Source: Croceibacterium_A sp965977975
Lineage (GTDB): Bacteria > Pseudomonadota > Alphaproteobacteria > Sphingomonadales > Sphingomonadaceae
Direction of reading: 5' to 3'
Assembly (NCBI GenBank): GCA_965977975.1
Contig: CBHCZH010000027.1
Coordinates: forward strand, 1-31,219
Length of the DNA stretch: 31,219 bases
Positions 14,670 through 23,228 of the stretch are shown here, piece after piece. Made by a program: the position numbers and the translations under genes. Within the stretch, counting starts at the first letter, position 1; each line of letters opens with the position of its first letter. The notes beneath the pieces were generated by a model, which saw only the letters and a program-made list of their open reading frames with translations, was not told the DNA's origin and did no database searches.

Positions 14670-15961
14670 CGGTCGATCTCGGCGAAGGCGCGCTCGCGCT
14701 CGAGCTGCGAGGTGGCATTGCGGCGGATTTTGTCGAACGTCGCCAGAAACCGCGCCCGCTGATCCGCGGCCAACGGCGCAAGCAGGAAGTTGCTGCGCTG
14801 GCGACCCGCTTCGTGGATCACCTCGAAAAGCCGCGCCCCTTCCTCGCTTGGGTAGAAGCGCCCGTGGCGCCGGCCCGGCTTGCCTTCCCGCTCCACTAGG
14901 CCACGTTCCATGAGGGCGGTTACTGTCCGGCCGGCCTGGCTGTGATCGCGTTCCAGCGCCTTGACCAGCCTCGCCCAATCGATCGGCGGATCCATCCCGA
15001 TCTCCGACAGCACGAACGCCTCGAAGCTCGAGAGGCCAGTCAGGCGTTTGAACGCCAAAGAGCCGCTGCGGCTGAAATAGGCGCTCAGCGTCAGCAGCGG
15101 AGGGATGATGCGCGACCGATCGATGACTACCTTCTCGCCGGCCTTGCCGTCCCAATCCTTGCCCGGCGCATCCGTATTACGGCCACTTCCGGGTTCCTGC
15201 GCCAGCTCGCGCTCCTGCTCATAAAGAGCTACCGCGCGGTCGAGGAGGATCTCGATCGTATCGAAGAACTCGCTCAGCTCCTCATCCGAGATATCGAGCG
15301 TCAGCTCGCGATTGCGCAGATCCGCCATGCGCATCAGGCGTTTGCCAAGTCGCTCGCCGTCGCGCGTCAGCCGCAGCGGAGCGCGAATCTGTTCGCGCTC
15401 GATCAGCCGCAGCTCAAGCAGGCGCTTGACCGAGCGGCTGACTTGGGCCTTGTCGACCCCGACCGCGCTCGACACATCGGCCGGGACCTGCGGCCCACGG
15501 TCATGCAGCAGGAACAGGATACGCCGGTCGAGCTCGATCAGGTACTGCTCGCGCGAGTACGCCAAATCGCCGCTTTCGCGCACCTTGCGCAGGACCTGCC
15601 ACAGCTCGCTCTGGATCATGTGTGGCTTGCCCGCAGGGGCAGGCTGGCTGGGCGCTGGACTGCCCATCGCCGCTTCGATGCCGTTGAGAATGAGATCGAG
15701 CCTCGTGCCGAACTCGGCCGGGGGGCTGTTTGCATTGCGCGAGCCGAGCGCATAGGCCTCGACGATCGTCAAGGCATCGTCGGCAAGCGGCCCGAGAGTC
15801 CTCGCCAGCACGGCCGAAAGGTTCGAATCTGCGGGGCGATGACGCCAAAGCGCATCGGCATGACGGCGCAGGGCCGCGCGCCAATCGCGATCGACTGGCT
15901 CTCGTCCGTCCGCCCTACCCGTCTTCGTTTCGCCCCCCGGCGGCACGGGTGATTTGCTCAT
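14666..15961 (-). CDS. Single-chain tandem MarR-type regulator (two winged-helix domains)
   Basis: The protein has 431 residues from the ATG at 15961 (GGGAG 13 bp before it); the frame is open to 16063. After a helical N-terminal part (25-100), a first MarR-type winged helix spans about 115-250, with recognition helix VDKAQVSRSVKRLLELRLI (169-187). After a charged linker (250-280), a second spans 285-425 with RDHSQAGRTVTALMERGLV (338-356) and a basic wing GKPGRRHGRFYPSEEG. MarR proteins normally work as dimers of single domains, so this looks like a covalent dimer. It is divergent from the TonB-receptor gene and likely controls it; ligand unknown. Confidence 0.85.
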   Translation of the reverse strand: MSKSPVPPGGETKTGRADGREPVDRDWRAALRRHADALWRHRPADSNLSAVLARTLGPLADDALTIVEAYALGSRNANSPPAEFGTRLDLILNGIEAAMGSPAPSQPAPAGKPHMIQSELWQVLRKVRESGDLAYSREQYLIELDRRILFLLHDRGPQVPADVSSAVGVDKAQVSRSVKRLLELRLIEREQIRAPLRLTRDGERLGKRLMRMADLRNRELTLDISDEELSEFFDTIEILLDRAVALYEQERELAQEPGSGRNTDAPGKDWDGKAGEKVVIDRSRIIPPLLTLSAYFSRSGSLAFKRLTGLSSFEAFVLSEIGMDPPIDWARLVKALERDHSQAGRTVTALMERGLVEREGKPGRRHGRFYPSEEGARLFEVIHEAGRQRSNFLLAPLAADQRARFLATFDKIRRNATSQLERERAFAEIDR

Positions 15962-16694
15962 CTGTGCGGTTTCTCTCCCAGCCATTCGCTCAAAGGTTGC
16001 GCTCACACTAACCACTTTCTGCGTAATGACCAGCCAAGCGATGGTCCTGTTGCTGCTTGGCACAGCGATGATGATCGGAGTCCTTCGCCGCCCTACTGTC
16101 GATCCCCACGCGCAATCGCGCCGGCCAAAGGTGCCGATGAGACCAGCGGCCGCCGCGGCTGTCGGGAAGTCATGTCAGGTTCCTAAAGATTCAGGCCGAT
16201 CGAACTTCTGGCGCCGTTCCGCCCGTCGACCCCCGCGCTCCATCATGACTCAGTCTGGCAATTTATACCGAGCGGAAAAGCGATGCAGCACGGCAACACA
16301 TCGCGTCACCGAGATATACGAATTTCTATTAAGATACTGAGTATTAATGATAAATTGCGCTTGATCGATGCTCCTCGTTAACGGTCTCAATCAAGGTTCA
16401 GCGGCGATTTCGTGCCGTCACTCATGTTGACGAAATTTTGCGCAGATTGAGTGCGTCCCGTCCTCTAGACACTGTCAACTAGTGGCGATAGGTGTCGGTC
16501 CTCGGGCGGACCCTGCCGATTCCAAGACGGGGCCGCGAGGGGAGGAAATGTCCGATGATGACATGGGCGCACGCCCGCGCGGTCGTTCTGGCGGTTGACC
16601 CTGCGGCCGGTGGATGTGCGCGTCCCCACGAATTTGACTCGATTGGCAACGCCGGCCGCCTTGCCGGCCCCGCATTCTGTGAAGGGAGTACGAC
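15962..16694. promoter_or_regulatory. Long non-coding divergent region between regulator and TonB receptor
   Basis: No convincing gene is seen in this 733-bp stretch. The left part (15962-16250) is GC-rich. At about 16255-16440 the base composition drops sharply to AT-rich, unlike the rest of the window, and contains the palindrome at 16329-16347, TTGACG at 16427 without a good -10, and a CACTCA/TGAGTG dyad at 16420-16453. From 16460 to 16690 it is GC-rich again with GCGGCCGG / CCGGCCGC arms, which may form a leader structure. GAAGGGAG at 16681 is the ribosome site of the receptor. Promoters could not be fixed. Confidence 0.5.
16329..16347. promoter_or_regulatory. Candidate MarR-type operator palindrome
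   Basis: The sequence TTAAgaTACTgAGTATTAA is a near-perfect inverted repeat (TACT/AGTA around a central G, flanked by TTAA on both sides). It lies in the AT-rich patch midway between the divergent regulator and the TonB receptor. Its length and composition suit MarR-family sites, which are usually 16-20 bp AT-rich palindromes. No second copy was found in the window, and binding is inference. Confidence 0.35.
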
Positions 16695-19600
16695 GTGAGG
16701 AAGTTGGACAACATGGGGGTTTATAGGACCCTGTTGCTGGCCGGGTGCGCGAGCACCTTTTCGCTGGCCATCCCGGCGGCCGCACAGGACAGCGGCGATA
16801 TCCTGACGCCTGAAGAGACCGCGGCCGAGAGTGGCGATTCCACCATCGTCGTCACCGGCTCGCGCATTCAGCGTCAGGATTTCCAATCGAATAGCCCGAT
16901 CGTCACGGTGGGCGAGCAACTGCTGCAGAACTCCAGCACGTCGTCGGTCGAAGTAAACCTCAACAAGCTACCCCAGTTCACACCGGAAAAGGTCCCGACC
17001 CAAGGCGGCGATATCCAGGCGACTCCGACCAACACCCCGGGTTCGGCCACGATCTCGTTGCGCGGCATCGGTTCCAACCGTAACCTTGTGCTGCTCGACG
17101 GCCGCCGAGCCACGCCCGGGAACGCCAGCATGGCGGTGGACATCAACACCATTCCTTCGGCCGCAATCGAGCGCGTTGAAATCATTTCGGGCGGTGCATC
17201 GTCGACTTACGGCGCCGACGCCGTTGGCGGCGTCGTCAACTTCATCCTGAAGAAGAACTTCCAGGGCTTGGAACTGGATGCCCAGGTAGGCATCACTCAG
17301 GAAGGCGACGGTTTCGAATACCAGCTGTCCGGCATCATGGGCACCGACTTCGACGACGGCCGCGGCAACATCAGCCTTGCGATGTCAACGGCGAAGCGCG
17401 AACCCTCGCTCCGCCGCGACCGCGACTACTTCCGCGAGTTGTGGGCCAACCCGGACGTGAATGGCAACTACTTCTTCCCCATCTATTCGGGCATCACGCA
17501 AACCGGCGCCAACGCCGAATACCAGGCGCTGCTCAACAGCATGTTCCCCAACCGGACCCCCGGCACCAACGTCTCCGCGACGGGAACGCTCTATTTCCTC
17601 GGCAACACTCCGTTCACCTTTGGCAACAGTGCCGCCGGGTTGTCGGGCGTTTCGAACTTCCCCGCCGAGCTGGTCGATGGTCAGTTGACCGTCAGGTCTT
17701 CGCTAGGCGGTCTCAGTCAGAATTTCCAGGACGACTTCATCAACCTGCCCCTCACCCGCTATAATTTCTACCTGCGGGGCAATTACGAGATCAATGACTG
17801 GATGTCGGTCATCGCGCAGGGCTATTTCAACAAGAGCCAGACCGCGACAGTCCAGCAGCCCGGTCCGATCGTCGGCGGCTGGAACGTAGTCGTTCCGCGC
17901 TACGCGAACGATTCCCAGTGGCTTCCTTCGAATCTGGTTGCGCTGCTGAACGCACGCACCGATCCCACGGCGCCGTGGTCACCGACCGGCTACGTGCCGG
18001 GCCTTGGCAACCGCGAAGTGTTCACCGATCAGTTCACTTACAACATGCTGGTCGGCCTTGAGGGCCGCATTCCGGGTGTGGACTGGAACTGGGATGTGAT
18101 CGTTCAGCGCGGGGAATCGGTCACCAATTCCCTGACGACCGGAACCGCCTCGCTCGAACGGCTCCGTACAGTAATGTCCGCACCGTTCTTCGGTGCCGGC
18201 TTCTCGCGGACAGGCAACCCAACCGGCGGCGGCTTCGGCGCCAACTCTGCGAAGTGCACGAGCGGCCTCAATCCGTTCGATCCCAACCTTGTCGTCTCGC
18301 AAGACTGTCTCGATGCCATCTCGGCGCCGCTGAAAGAAACCGGCACGATGGTACAGTCGGTCTGGGAAGCGAACCTGGAAGGCAAGGTGATCGACCTTCC
18401 GGCCGGCGAAGTCCGCACCGCCGTTGGCGCGACATACCGCGAAAACGAGTACACCTTCCTTGAAGACAACATCAAGGAACGCAACAGCACGTTCAACGAC
18501 CAGGTCCTTGGTATCTATCCTGCGCGCAGCATCGACGAATCGATCAACAGCAAGGAAGTCTACGGCGAAATCTCGATCCCGCTGATCCACGATACGCCTG
18601 CGATTCAGCTGCTCGAACTGGTTGGGGGCGCGCGGTATTCGGACTCCAGCCGCACCGGCGGGAGCTGGACCTGGAAGGCCGAAGCGAACTGGGAAGTGAC
18701 CGATTGGCTCCGCTTCCGTGGTGGTTACAACAAGGCCGAACGCGCGCCGAACATCGGCGAACTCCACTCGCTGACACAGAACTTCGGCCTGTTGACCGGC
18801 GGTGACGCTTGCTCCACCGGCAACCCGTTCTCCTATTCGGCGAACCCGGCGAACCCGAATGGAGCCGCAGTGCGGGCGCTTTGCGTTCAATTGATGGACA
18901 AGACGCGAATCCCGGGTCAGCCGCTCAACTCCGTGCTGTTCTACGGCAACGGGCTTGCTCCGGGCGATCCTGGCTATATCGCGCCTTCGCCTGGGTCGAC
19001 CAGCACCTCGACGGCCCCCGGTTTCGCGTTCCCCTACTTCGTAGGCAATCCGAACCTATCGGCGGAGAGTGCCAAGACGATCACTGTGGGTGCGGTCATT
19101 TCCTCGCCGTTCGGCGGCGTCTTGAGCAACATGCGTCTGGCCATCGACTACTATAACATCAAAGTCGACGACGCGATCGGGCTGCAGTCGGGCCAGACGC
19201 TGCAGCAGCTGTGCCTGGATGCGGCGTTCAATCCGACCTTCGATCCAAACACCTTCTTCTGTAACAACTTCGCGCGCGGTACCGGCGGTGGCATCGGGGC
19301 AGTCCAGCTGGCCTATACCAATACCGGGGCGTTCAAGACCCAGGGGATCGACGCCCAGTTTGACTGGAGCATGGATGTGGGTCCGGGTCGTCTGTCGCTG
19401 AACGCGATCGTCAACTACCTGATCTCGCTCAAGTCTTCGCCGTTCTGGTCGGGCATTCCGGAAGAATCGCGGACTCCGTTCCGCGAGTATGCCGGTACGT
19501 TCCTGGCGCCCGACAGCGGCCTCAGCGCGAACGGTGCCTTCCGGTGGAAGACCTTCACCACGATCAGCTACGGATGGGACGCATTCCAGGTCGGCCTCCA

Positions 19601-19871
19601 GTGGCAGCACCTGCCGGCGATCGACTCGGGTACCACCAACACCGGTTACGGGGCTTACGATCTGTTCAACCTGAACACCTCGTATGGCGTGACCGAAGAC
19701 GTGACGCTCCGGTTCGGTGTCGACAACCTGTTCGACAAGGCTCCGCTGTTCGGGAATTCGAACCCGCTCGCGGATCCGGCATTCTTCCAGCTCCCGGGCG
19801 GAAATCTCAACGTCAACAACTACGACGCGTTGGGTCGGCGCTTCTTTCTAGGCGCCAACCTCCGGTTCTAA
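16695..19871 (+). CDS. TonB-dependent outer-membrane receptor
   Basis: This 1058-residue receptor imports an unknown compound across the outer membrane using TonB energy. The start is a GTG six bases after GAAGGGAG; the signal peptide is YRTLLLAGCASTFSLAIPAAAQ. A TonB-box-like stretch STIVVTGSRIQRQDFQSNSPIVTV (about 50-75) is followed by the plug with LRGIGSNRNLVLLDGRRATPG and ASSTYGADAVGGVVNFILKK. The barrel runs to the end, with the late VTLRFGVDNLFDKAPLFG and the terminal LGRRFFLGANLRF ending in Phe, as outer-membrane assembly requires. Large loops with two Cys pairs are consistent with an organic substrate receptor. A strong terminator at 19896 separates it partly from the next gene. Confidence 0.97.
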   Translation: MRKLDNMGVYRTLLLAGCASTFSLAIPAAAQDSGDILTPEETAAESGDSTIVVTGSRIQRQDFQSNSPIVTVGEQLLQNSSTSSVEVNLNKLPQFTPEKVPTQGGDIQATPTNTPGSATISLRGIGSNRNLVLLDGRRATPGNASMAVDINTIPSAAIERVEIISGGASSTYGADAVGGVVNFILKKNFQGLELDAQVGITQEGDGFEYQLSGIMGTDFDDGRGNISLAMSTAKREPSLRRDRDYFRELWANPDVNGNYFFPIYSGITQTGANAEYQALLNSMFPNRTPGTNVSATGTLYFLGNTPFTFGNSAAGLSGVSNFPAELVDGQLTVRSSLGGLSQNFQDDFINLPLTRYNFYLRGNYEINDWMSVIAQGYFNKSQTATVQQPGPIVGGWNVVVPRYANDSQWLPSNLVALLNARTDPTAPWSPTGYVPGLGNREVFTDQFTYNMLVGLEGRIPGVDWNWDVIVQRGESVTNSLTTGTASLERLRTVMSAPFFGAGFSRTGNPTGGGFGANSAKCTSGLNPFDPNLVVSQDCLDAISAPLKETGTMVQSVWEANLEGKVIDLPAGEVRTAVGATYRENEYTFLEDNIKERNSTFNDQVLGIYPARSIDESINSKEVYGEISIPLIHDTPAIQLLELVGGARYSDSSRTGGSWTWKAEANWEVTDWLRFRGGYNKAERAPNIGELHSLTQNFGLLTGGDACSTGNPFSYSANPANPNGAAVRALCVQLMDKTRIPGQPLNSVLFYGNGLAPGDPGYIAPSPGSTSTSTAPGFAFPYFVGNPNLSAESAKTITVGAVISSPFGGVLSNMRLAIDYYNIKVDDAIGLQSGQTLQQLCLDAAFNPTFDPNTFFCNNFARGTGGGIGAVQLAYTNTGAFKTQGIDAQFDWSMDVGPGRLSLNAIVNYLISLKSSPFWSGIPEESRTPFREYAGTFLAPDSGLSANGAFRWKTFTTISYGWDAFQVGLQWQHLPAIDSGTTNTGYGAYDLFNLNTSYGVTEDVTLRFGVDNLFDKAPLFGNSNPLADPAFFQLPGGNLNVNNYDALGRRFFLGANLRF

Positions 19872-19895
19872 TCGGCGAGCATTACTGCCGTCTTT

Positions 19896-19922
19896 GACCC
19901 TCCCCCCTTGCGGGGGAGGGTC
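19896..19922 (+). terminator. Rho-independent-type terminator after the TonB receptor
   Basis: A perfect 11-bp stem, GACCCTCCCCC / GGGGGAGGGTC, with a five-base loop CTTGC is followed by a T-rich run (CTTTCCTTTG). It lies 24 bp after the receptor stop and should end or attenuate most transcripts, so the downstream enzymes may be expressed at lower level or from their own promoter. Confidence 0.75.
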
Positions 19923-19988
19923 CTTTCCTTTGCGCTAGACAAGGCCGCGCGCCTACTCAATCGTCGGCCAAGAAGGGGAGACGAACGA

Positions 19989-20978
19989 ATGGCGAAAGTG
20001 GTGCGGCTCCACACGCTTGGCGGGCCAGAGGTCCTTCAGATCGAGGATATCGACGTCGGCGAGCCCGGAGTCGGCGAGGTCCGCATCCGGGTCGAAGCGG
20101 TCGGTCTCAACCGTGCCGAGGCGATGTACCGCGCGGGCCACTATCCGGTGCAGCCGCAACTCCCCAGCCTGATCGGCTATGAAGGCGTCGGTACGATCGA
20201 GACGCTCGGGCCCGGTACCGAAGGTTTTTCGGTCGGCGAGCGCGTTTGCGTGCTGCCTATGATCAGCCAGGGCCAGTACGGCATCTGGGCCGAGCAGGCG
20301 ATCGTACCCGCCCGCATCCTGCTGCCTGCTCCGCCCGGCCTGACGCCGGCCGAAGCCGCGTCGATCTGGATGCAGTACATGACCGCCTTCGCGCTGATCG
20401 AGGTTGCCGAGATCGGTATCGCCGACGCTGTGATCATCCGCGCAGCCTCGTCGAGCGTGGGCATTGCCGCGATCCAGCTCGCCAACTGGGCCGGCTCGGT
20501 CTCGATCGCCTGCACGCGCACGCGGGACAAGGCGCAGGCCCTGTTCGATCAGGGCGCCGCACACGTGGTAGTCACCGACGAGGAAGACCTGGTCGCCCGC
20601 GTGATGGAAATCACCGGCGGAAAGGGCGCGCGCACCGCGTTCGATCCGGTCGGCGGGCCTTATGTCGAGACTCTCGCTCAGGCACTTGCTCCGCGCGGCA
20701 TCCTGTTCGTCTACGGCGGGCTCAGTGGCGAGGCGACCCCCTATCCGCACTGGCCGTGCGCGATGAAGGGCCTGTCGATGCGCGGCTGGGTCGCGAGCGA
20801 AATCTGGAATCATCCGCACCGCTACAAGGCCGCGCAGGAGAAGATCCTCGCCGGCCTTGCGGGGGGCCAGCTCAAGCCGGTGATTGCGAAGACCTTCCAC
20901 GGGCTCGACCAGATCGGAGCGGCTAACGAGTACCTCGAATCGAATCAACAAGTCGGAAAGGTCGTGGTGACGCTATGA
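19989..20978 (+). CDS. Zinc-free quinone-oxidoreductase-like NADPH enzyme (MDR superfamily)
   Basis: This 329-residue protein follows the medium-chain dehydrogenase/reductase pattern: HTLGGPEVLQIEDIDVGEPGVGEVRIRVEAVGLNRAEAMYRAG at the N-terminus, then PSLIGYEGVGTIETLG, where GYEG replaces the zinc-ligand GHE of alcohol dehydrogenases. The nucleotide site is IIRAASSSVGIAAIQLANWAG, and the C-terminal half has FDPVGGPYVETLAQALAPRGILFVYGG. Such enzymes reduce quinones or conjugated carbonyls with NADPH. The ATG at 19989 follows GGGAGACG. The last four bases overlap the next gene (ATGA), so it is coupled to the esterase. In this context it may act on the product of ester hydrolysis; this is inference. 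Confidence 0.9.
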   Translation: MAKVVRLHTLGGPEVLQIEDIDVGEPGVGEVRIRVEAVGLNRAEAMYRAGHYPVQPQLPSLIGYEGVGTIETLGPGTEGFSVGERVCVLPMISQGQYGIWAEQAIVPARILLPAPPGLTPAEAASIWMQYMTAFALIEVAEIGIADAVIIRAASSSVGIAAIQLANWAGSVSIACTRTRDKAQALFDQGAAHVVVTDEEDLVARVMEITGGKGARTAFDPVGGPYVETLAQALAPRGILFVYGGLSGEATPYPHWPCAMKGLSMRGWVASEIWNHPHRYKAAQEKILAGLAGGQLKPVIAKTFHGLDQIGAANEYLESNQQVGKVVVTL

Positions 20979-22567
20979 AATCGGGATTCAAGTTCAGCCG
21001 CGCTCTGACTGTCGCAGCTTTGCTCGCCGCGACCACCTCGATTTCCTCGCCCGGCGCATCGCAATCTGGCACTTCCGCCCAGCAATGCGAGGCGATGCAG
21101 GGCGTCGAGATCCGTCCCGGATTGACGATCGCCGCCGCACGCCATGTCGCCGCCTCCTCTGCCCAACCCGCGGCCGGACCGGGATCACCCGCGAGGCCCG
21201 CCTTGCCGGGCCATTGCCTGCTCGAAGGAACGATCGACCCGCACAAGGGCGCCGACGGCAAGCTATATGCGATCGGCTTCGCGCTCGCGCTGCCGGACGA
21301 GTGGAATGGCCGCTTCCTGCTGCAGGGGGGCGGTGGCCTCAACGGCAGCGTCGGCAATCCGATCGGTCCCGTTGCGGCGGGCGATCGCCCTGCCCTCGCC
21401 CGCGGCTTCGCCGTCATCAGCCACGACAGCGGTCACAAGGGCGCGGTGTTCGACGCCTCGTTCATGACCGACCAGCGCGCCGCACTCGACTTCGCCGAAG
21501 CTTCCGTGCGCACCGTCACCCTTGCCGGCAAGGCGATGACCGAGCGGTTCTATGGGCGCGCGATCGGGCACAGCTATATGACCGGCTGCTCGACCGGCGG
21601 GCGCGAGGGTATGCTCGCCGCGCAGCGCTATCCCGAACTGTTCGACGGCATCGTGGTCGGCGCTCCGGCTTCGCGCACCGGCCACTCCAACTTGGCGATC
21701 GAATATTCGGCGGTGCAGTTCAACCAGGCAGCGCCGCGCGATGCGGAAGGACTGCCGCTTCCCGACCGGATCTTTTCCGCCGCCGATCGCAGGACCATCC
21801 TCGACGGCCTGCTCAGCCAGTGCGACAGTCTCGACGGCCGCGCCGACGGCATGATCATGAACGTGGCACAATGCCGGTTCCGTCCTGCCGCGCTGCAGTG
21901 CCGCGACGACAAGGCCGACGGCTGCCTGAGCGGCGCTCAGGTAAAAGCGATGGAGGTTGCCTTCGCGGGCCCGAAGGACGCGGCCGGTTATCCGATATAC
22001 GTCCCTGTCCCGTACGACACCGGGATCGTGTTCACCGGCCCGGGCCTGCCCGGCTACCTGCCGACCGGCGCGCCCGGCGTGTTCGGTCCCGCGACCCGCG
22101 CCCTGACGATCGACATCGACGCGCGCTTGCGGGCGATCGAAGCCAACGCGTCGCAGCGGCTGACCGACACGAACGTTTGGACCGACCTCGACACCTTCCT
22201 CGGAAAAGGTGGTAAGATCCTGTTTTTCCACGGTGTCAGCGACCCGTGGTTCTCTGCCTATGACAGCTGGGACTACTGGCAGCGTGCGGCGACCACCAAT
22301 GGCTCTGCGTTCACGGAAGCTAGCCGCTATTACATGAATCCCGGCATGGGCCACTGCGGCGGCGGCAATGCCTATGACCGATTCGATCTGCTCGGTCCGC
22401 TGGTCGAGTGGGTCGAACACGGCAAGGCCCCCGAACGTCCGATCGCCACCCGCGCCAACGGCAGCGCCTCGATACCCCTCTGCCCGCACCCGGCCTATCC
22501 GCATTACACCAGCGGCGATCCGTCCAAGGCGGAGAGCTACGAGTGCCGGGTACCCGTGCAAGGTTAG
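20975..22567 (+). CDS. Secreted tannase/feruloyl esterase family hydrolase
   Basis: This 530-residue protein has a signal peptide (FSRALTVAALLAATTSISSPGASQ). It carries the family's catalytic set: Cys205-Ser206 in GCSTGGREGM, Asp423 in HGVSDPWFS and His460-Cys461 in PGMGHCGGG; the two Cys form the disulfide that ties Ser and His together in this family. A calcium-loop-like segment QCDSLDGRADGMIMNVAQCRF (282-302) carries another Cys pair. Family members cut esters of aromatic acids such as gallate, ferulate or terephthalate monoester; the substrate here cannot be told. It overlaps the oxidoreductase gene and is probably periplasmic. A weak hairpin follows the stop. Confidence 0.95.
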   Translation: MKSGFKFSRALTVAALLAATTSISSPGASQSGTSAQQCEAMQGVEIRPGLTIAAARHVAASSAQPAAGPGSPARPALPGHCLLEGTIDPHKGADGKLYAIGFALALPDEWNGRFLLQGGGGLNGSVGNPIGPVAAGDRPALARGFAVISHDSGHKGAVFDASFMTDQRAALDFAEASVRTVTLAGKAMTERFYGRAIGHSYMTGCSTGGREGMLAAQRYPELFDGIVVGAPASRTGHSNLAIEYSAVQFNQAAPRDAEGLPLPDRIFSAADRRTILDGLLSQCDSLDGRADGMIMNVAQCRFRPAALQCRDDKADGCLSGAQVKAMEVAFAGPKDAAGYPIYVPVPYDTGIVFTGPGLPGYLPTGAPGVFGPATRALTIDIDARLRAIEANASQRLTDTNVWTDLDTFLGKGGKILFFHGVSDPWFSAYDSWDYWQRAATTNGSAFTEASRYYMNPGMGHCGGGNAYDRFDLLGPLVEWVEHGKAPERPIATRANGSASIPLCPHPAYPHYTSGDPSKAESYECRVPVQG

Positions 22568-22581
22568 GGGGTATCGACCCC
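22568..22581. terminator. Short hairpin between convergent genes
   Basis: GGGGT-ATCG-ACCCC follows the esterase stop directly, within the 24-bp gap to the convergent NTF2-like gene. There is no T-run, so terminator function is weakly supported. Confidence 0.35.
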
Positions 22582-22591
22582 AGGATCGAGG

Positions 22592-22999
22592 CTACCCCAC
22601 GCCGGCCACTTCGGCGAGCTGCTTGGTGTCGAGATATTGGCGCCAGCGCGTCACTTTGCCATTGGCGAGGGTGAAGACGTGAGCAAACTGGGCGCGCAGG
22701 CGCTTTCCGGTGACCTTGTGCACACCGACATAGTGGCCAAGACCAATCACATCTTCGCCCGCGTCGAGAATCTCGTCAGGTATCCCCTCGAACCCACCTT
22801 CCCAATCGGTCTCGAGGCGCCGGAGCCTACCTTTGCTGAACACATCGCGACCAAACGCGGGATTCACGTCGGCGTAGAAGAAGTTGTCGGCGAAGTCCCA
22901 TTCGACATCAGGGTCGAGCACGGCGAAGAACGCCTCCTCGTCATGGCGCGAATAGGCTGCATAGATGCCGCGCACGATGTTCACATTTTCCTGGGACAT
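22592..22999 (-). CDS. SnoaL/NTF2-like family protein
   Basis: This 135-residue protein starts MSQENVNIVRGIYAAYSRHDEEAFFAVLDPDVEWDF, the usual pattern of an NTF2-like cone fold, and ends with AQFAHVFTLANGKVTRWRQYLDTKQLAEV. The family includes polyketide cyclases, ketosteroid isomerases and proteins with no enzyme role; no catalytic dyad can be assigned with confidence. The start is chosen at 22999, with GGAGCG before it; the frame stays open to 23080, but that part resembles no domain. It converges on the esterase gene and is preceded by tRNA-Arg on the same strand. Confidence 0.85.
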   Translation of the reverse strand: MSQENVNIVRGIYAAYSRHDEEAFFAVLDPDVEWDFADNFFYADVNPAFGRDVFSKGRLRRLETDWEGGFEGIPDEILDAGEDVIGLGHYVGVHKVTGKRLRAQFAHVFTLANGKVTRWRQYLDTKQLAEVAGVG

Positions 23000-23102
23000 G
23001 GGGGCGCTCCGTTCGTCCTGGCATCGTGAACAAGACAGTGCATGCGCAAGTTCCGCACCAAGGCGCCGCTGCGCGACCACTCGTTTGCAGGGGAGGTTGT
23101 TC

Positions 23103-23179
23103 TGGTGCGCCCGACAGGATTCGAACCTGTGACCCCCGGATTAGGAATCCGATGCTCTATCCTGCTGAGCTACGGGCGC
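23103..23179 (-). tRNA. tRNA-Arg (anticodon CCU)
   Basis: This 77-nt tRNA with an encoded CCA reads on the minus strand. The acceptor stem GCGCCCG pairs with CGGGCGC, the discriminator base is A, and the D-arm is GCTC-AGCAGGATA-GAGC. The anticodon stem and loop are TCGGA-TTCCTAA-TCCGG, with CCT as the anticodon, and the T-arm is ACAGG-TTCGAAT-CCTGT. It decodes AGG, a rare arginine codon in GC-rich alphaproteobacteria. No integrase or duplicated 3' end is visible beside it. Confidence 0.97.
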
Positions 23180-23228
23180 GTGCGGCGGCGTTTAGGTGAC
23201 GCAGCGAGGCCGCGCAATCTCCCGGGTA

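Noticed and set aside
15954..16340. Open frame of 128 codons in the divergent region
   Set aside because: Overlaps the regulator start, has no domain or ribosome site, and runs into AT-rich control sequence.
20975..22567. CRISPR, toxin-antitoxin or phage-defence system anywhere in the window
   Set aside because: No repeat-spacer array, nuclease, toxin pair or defence domain was recognised in any frame.
23103..23179. tRNA-Arg as an integration site for a mobile island
   Set aside because: No integrase and no repeated tRNA 3' end in the window.
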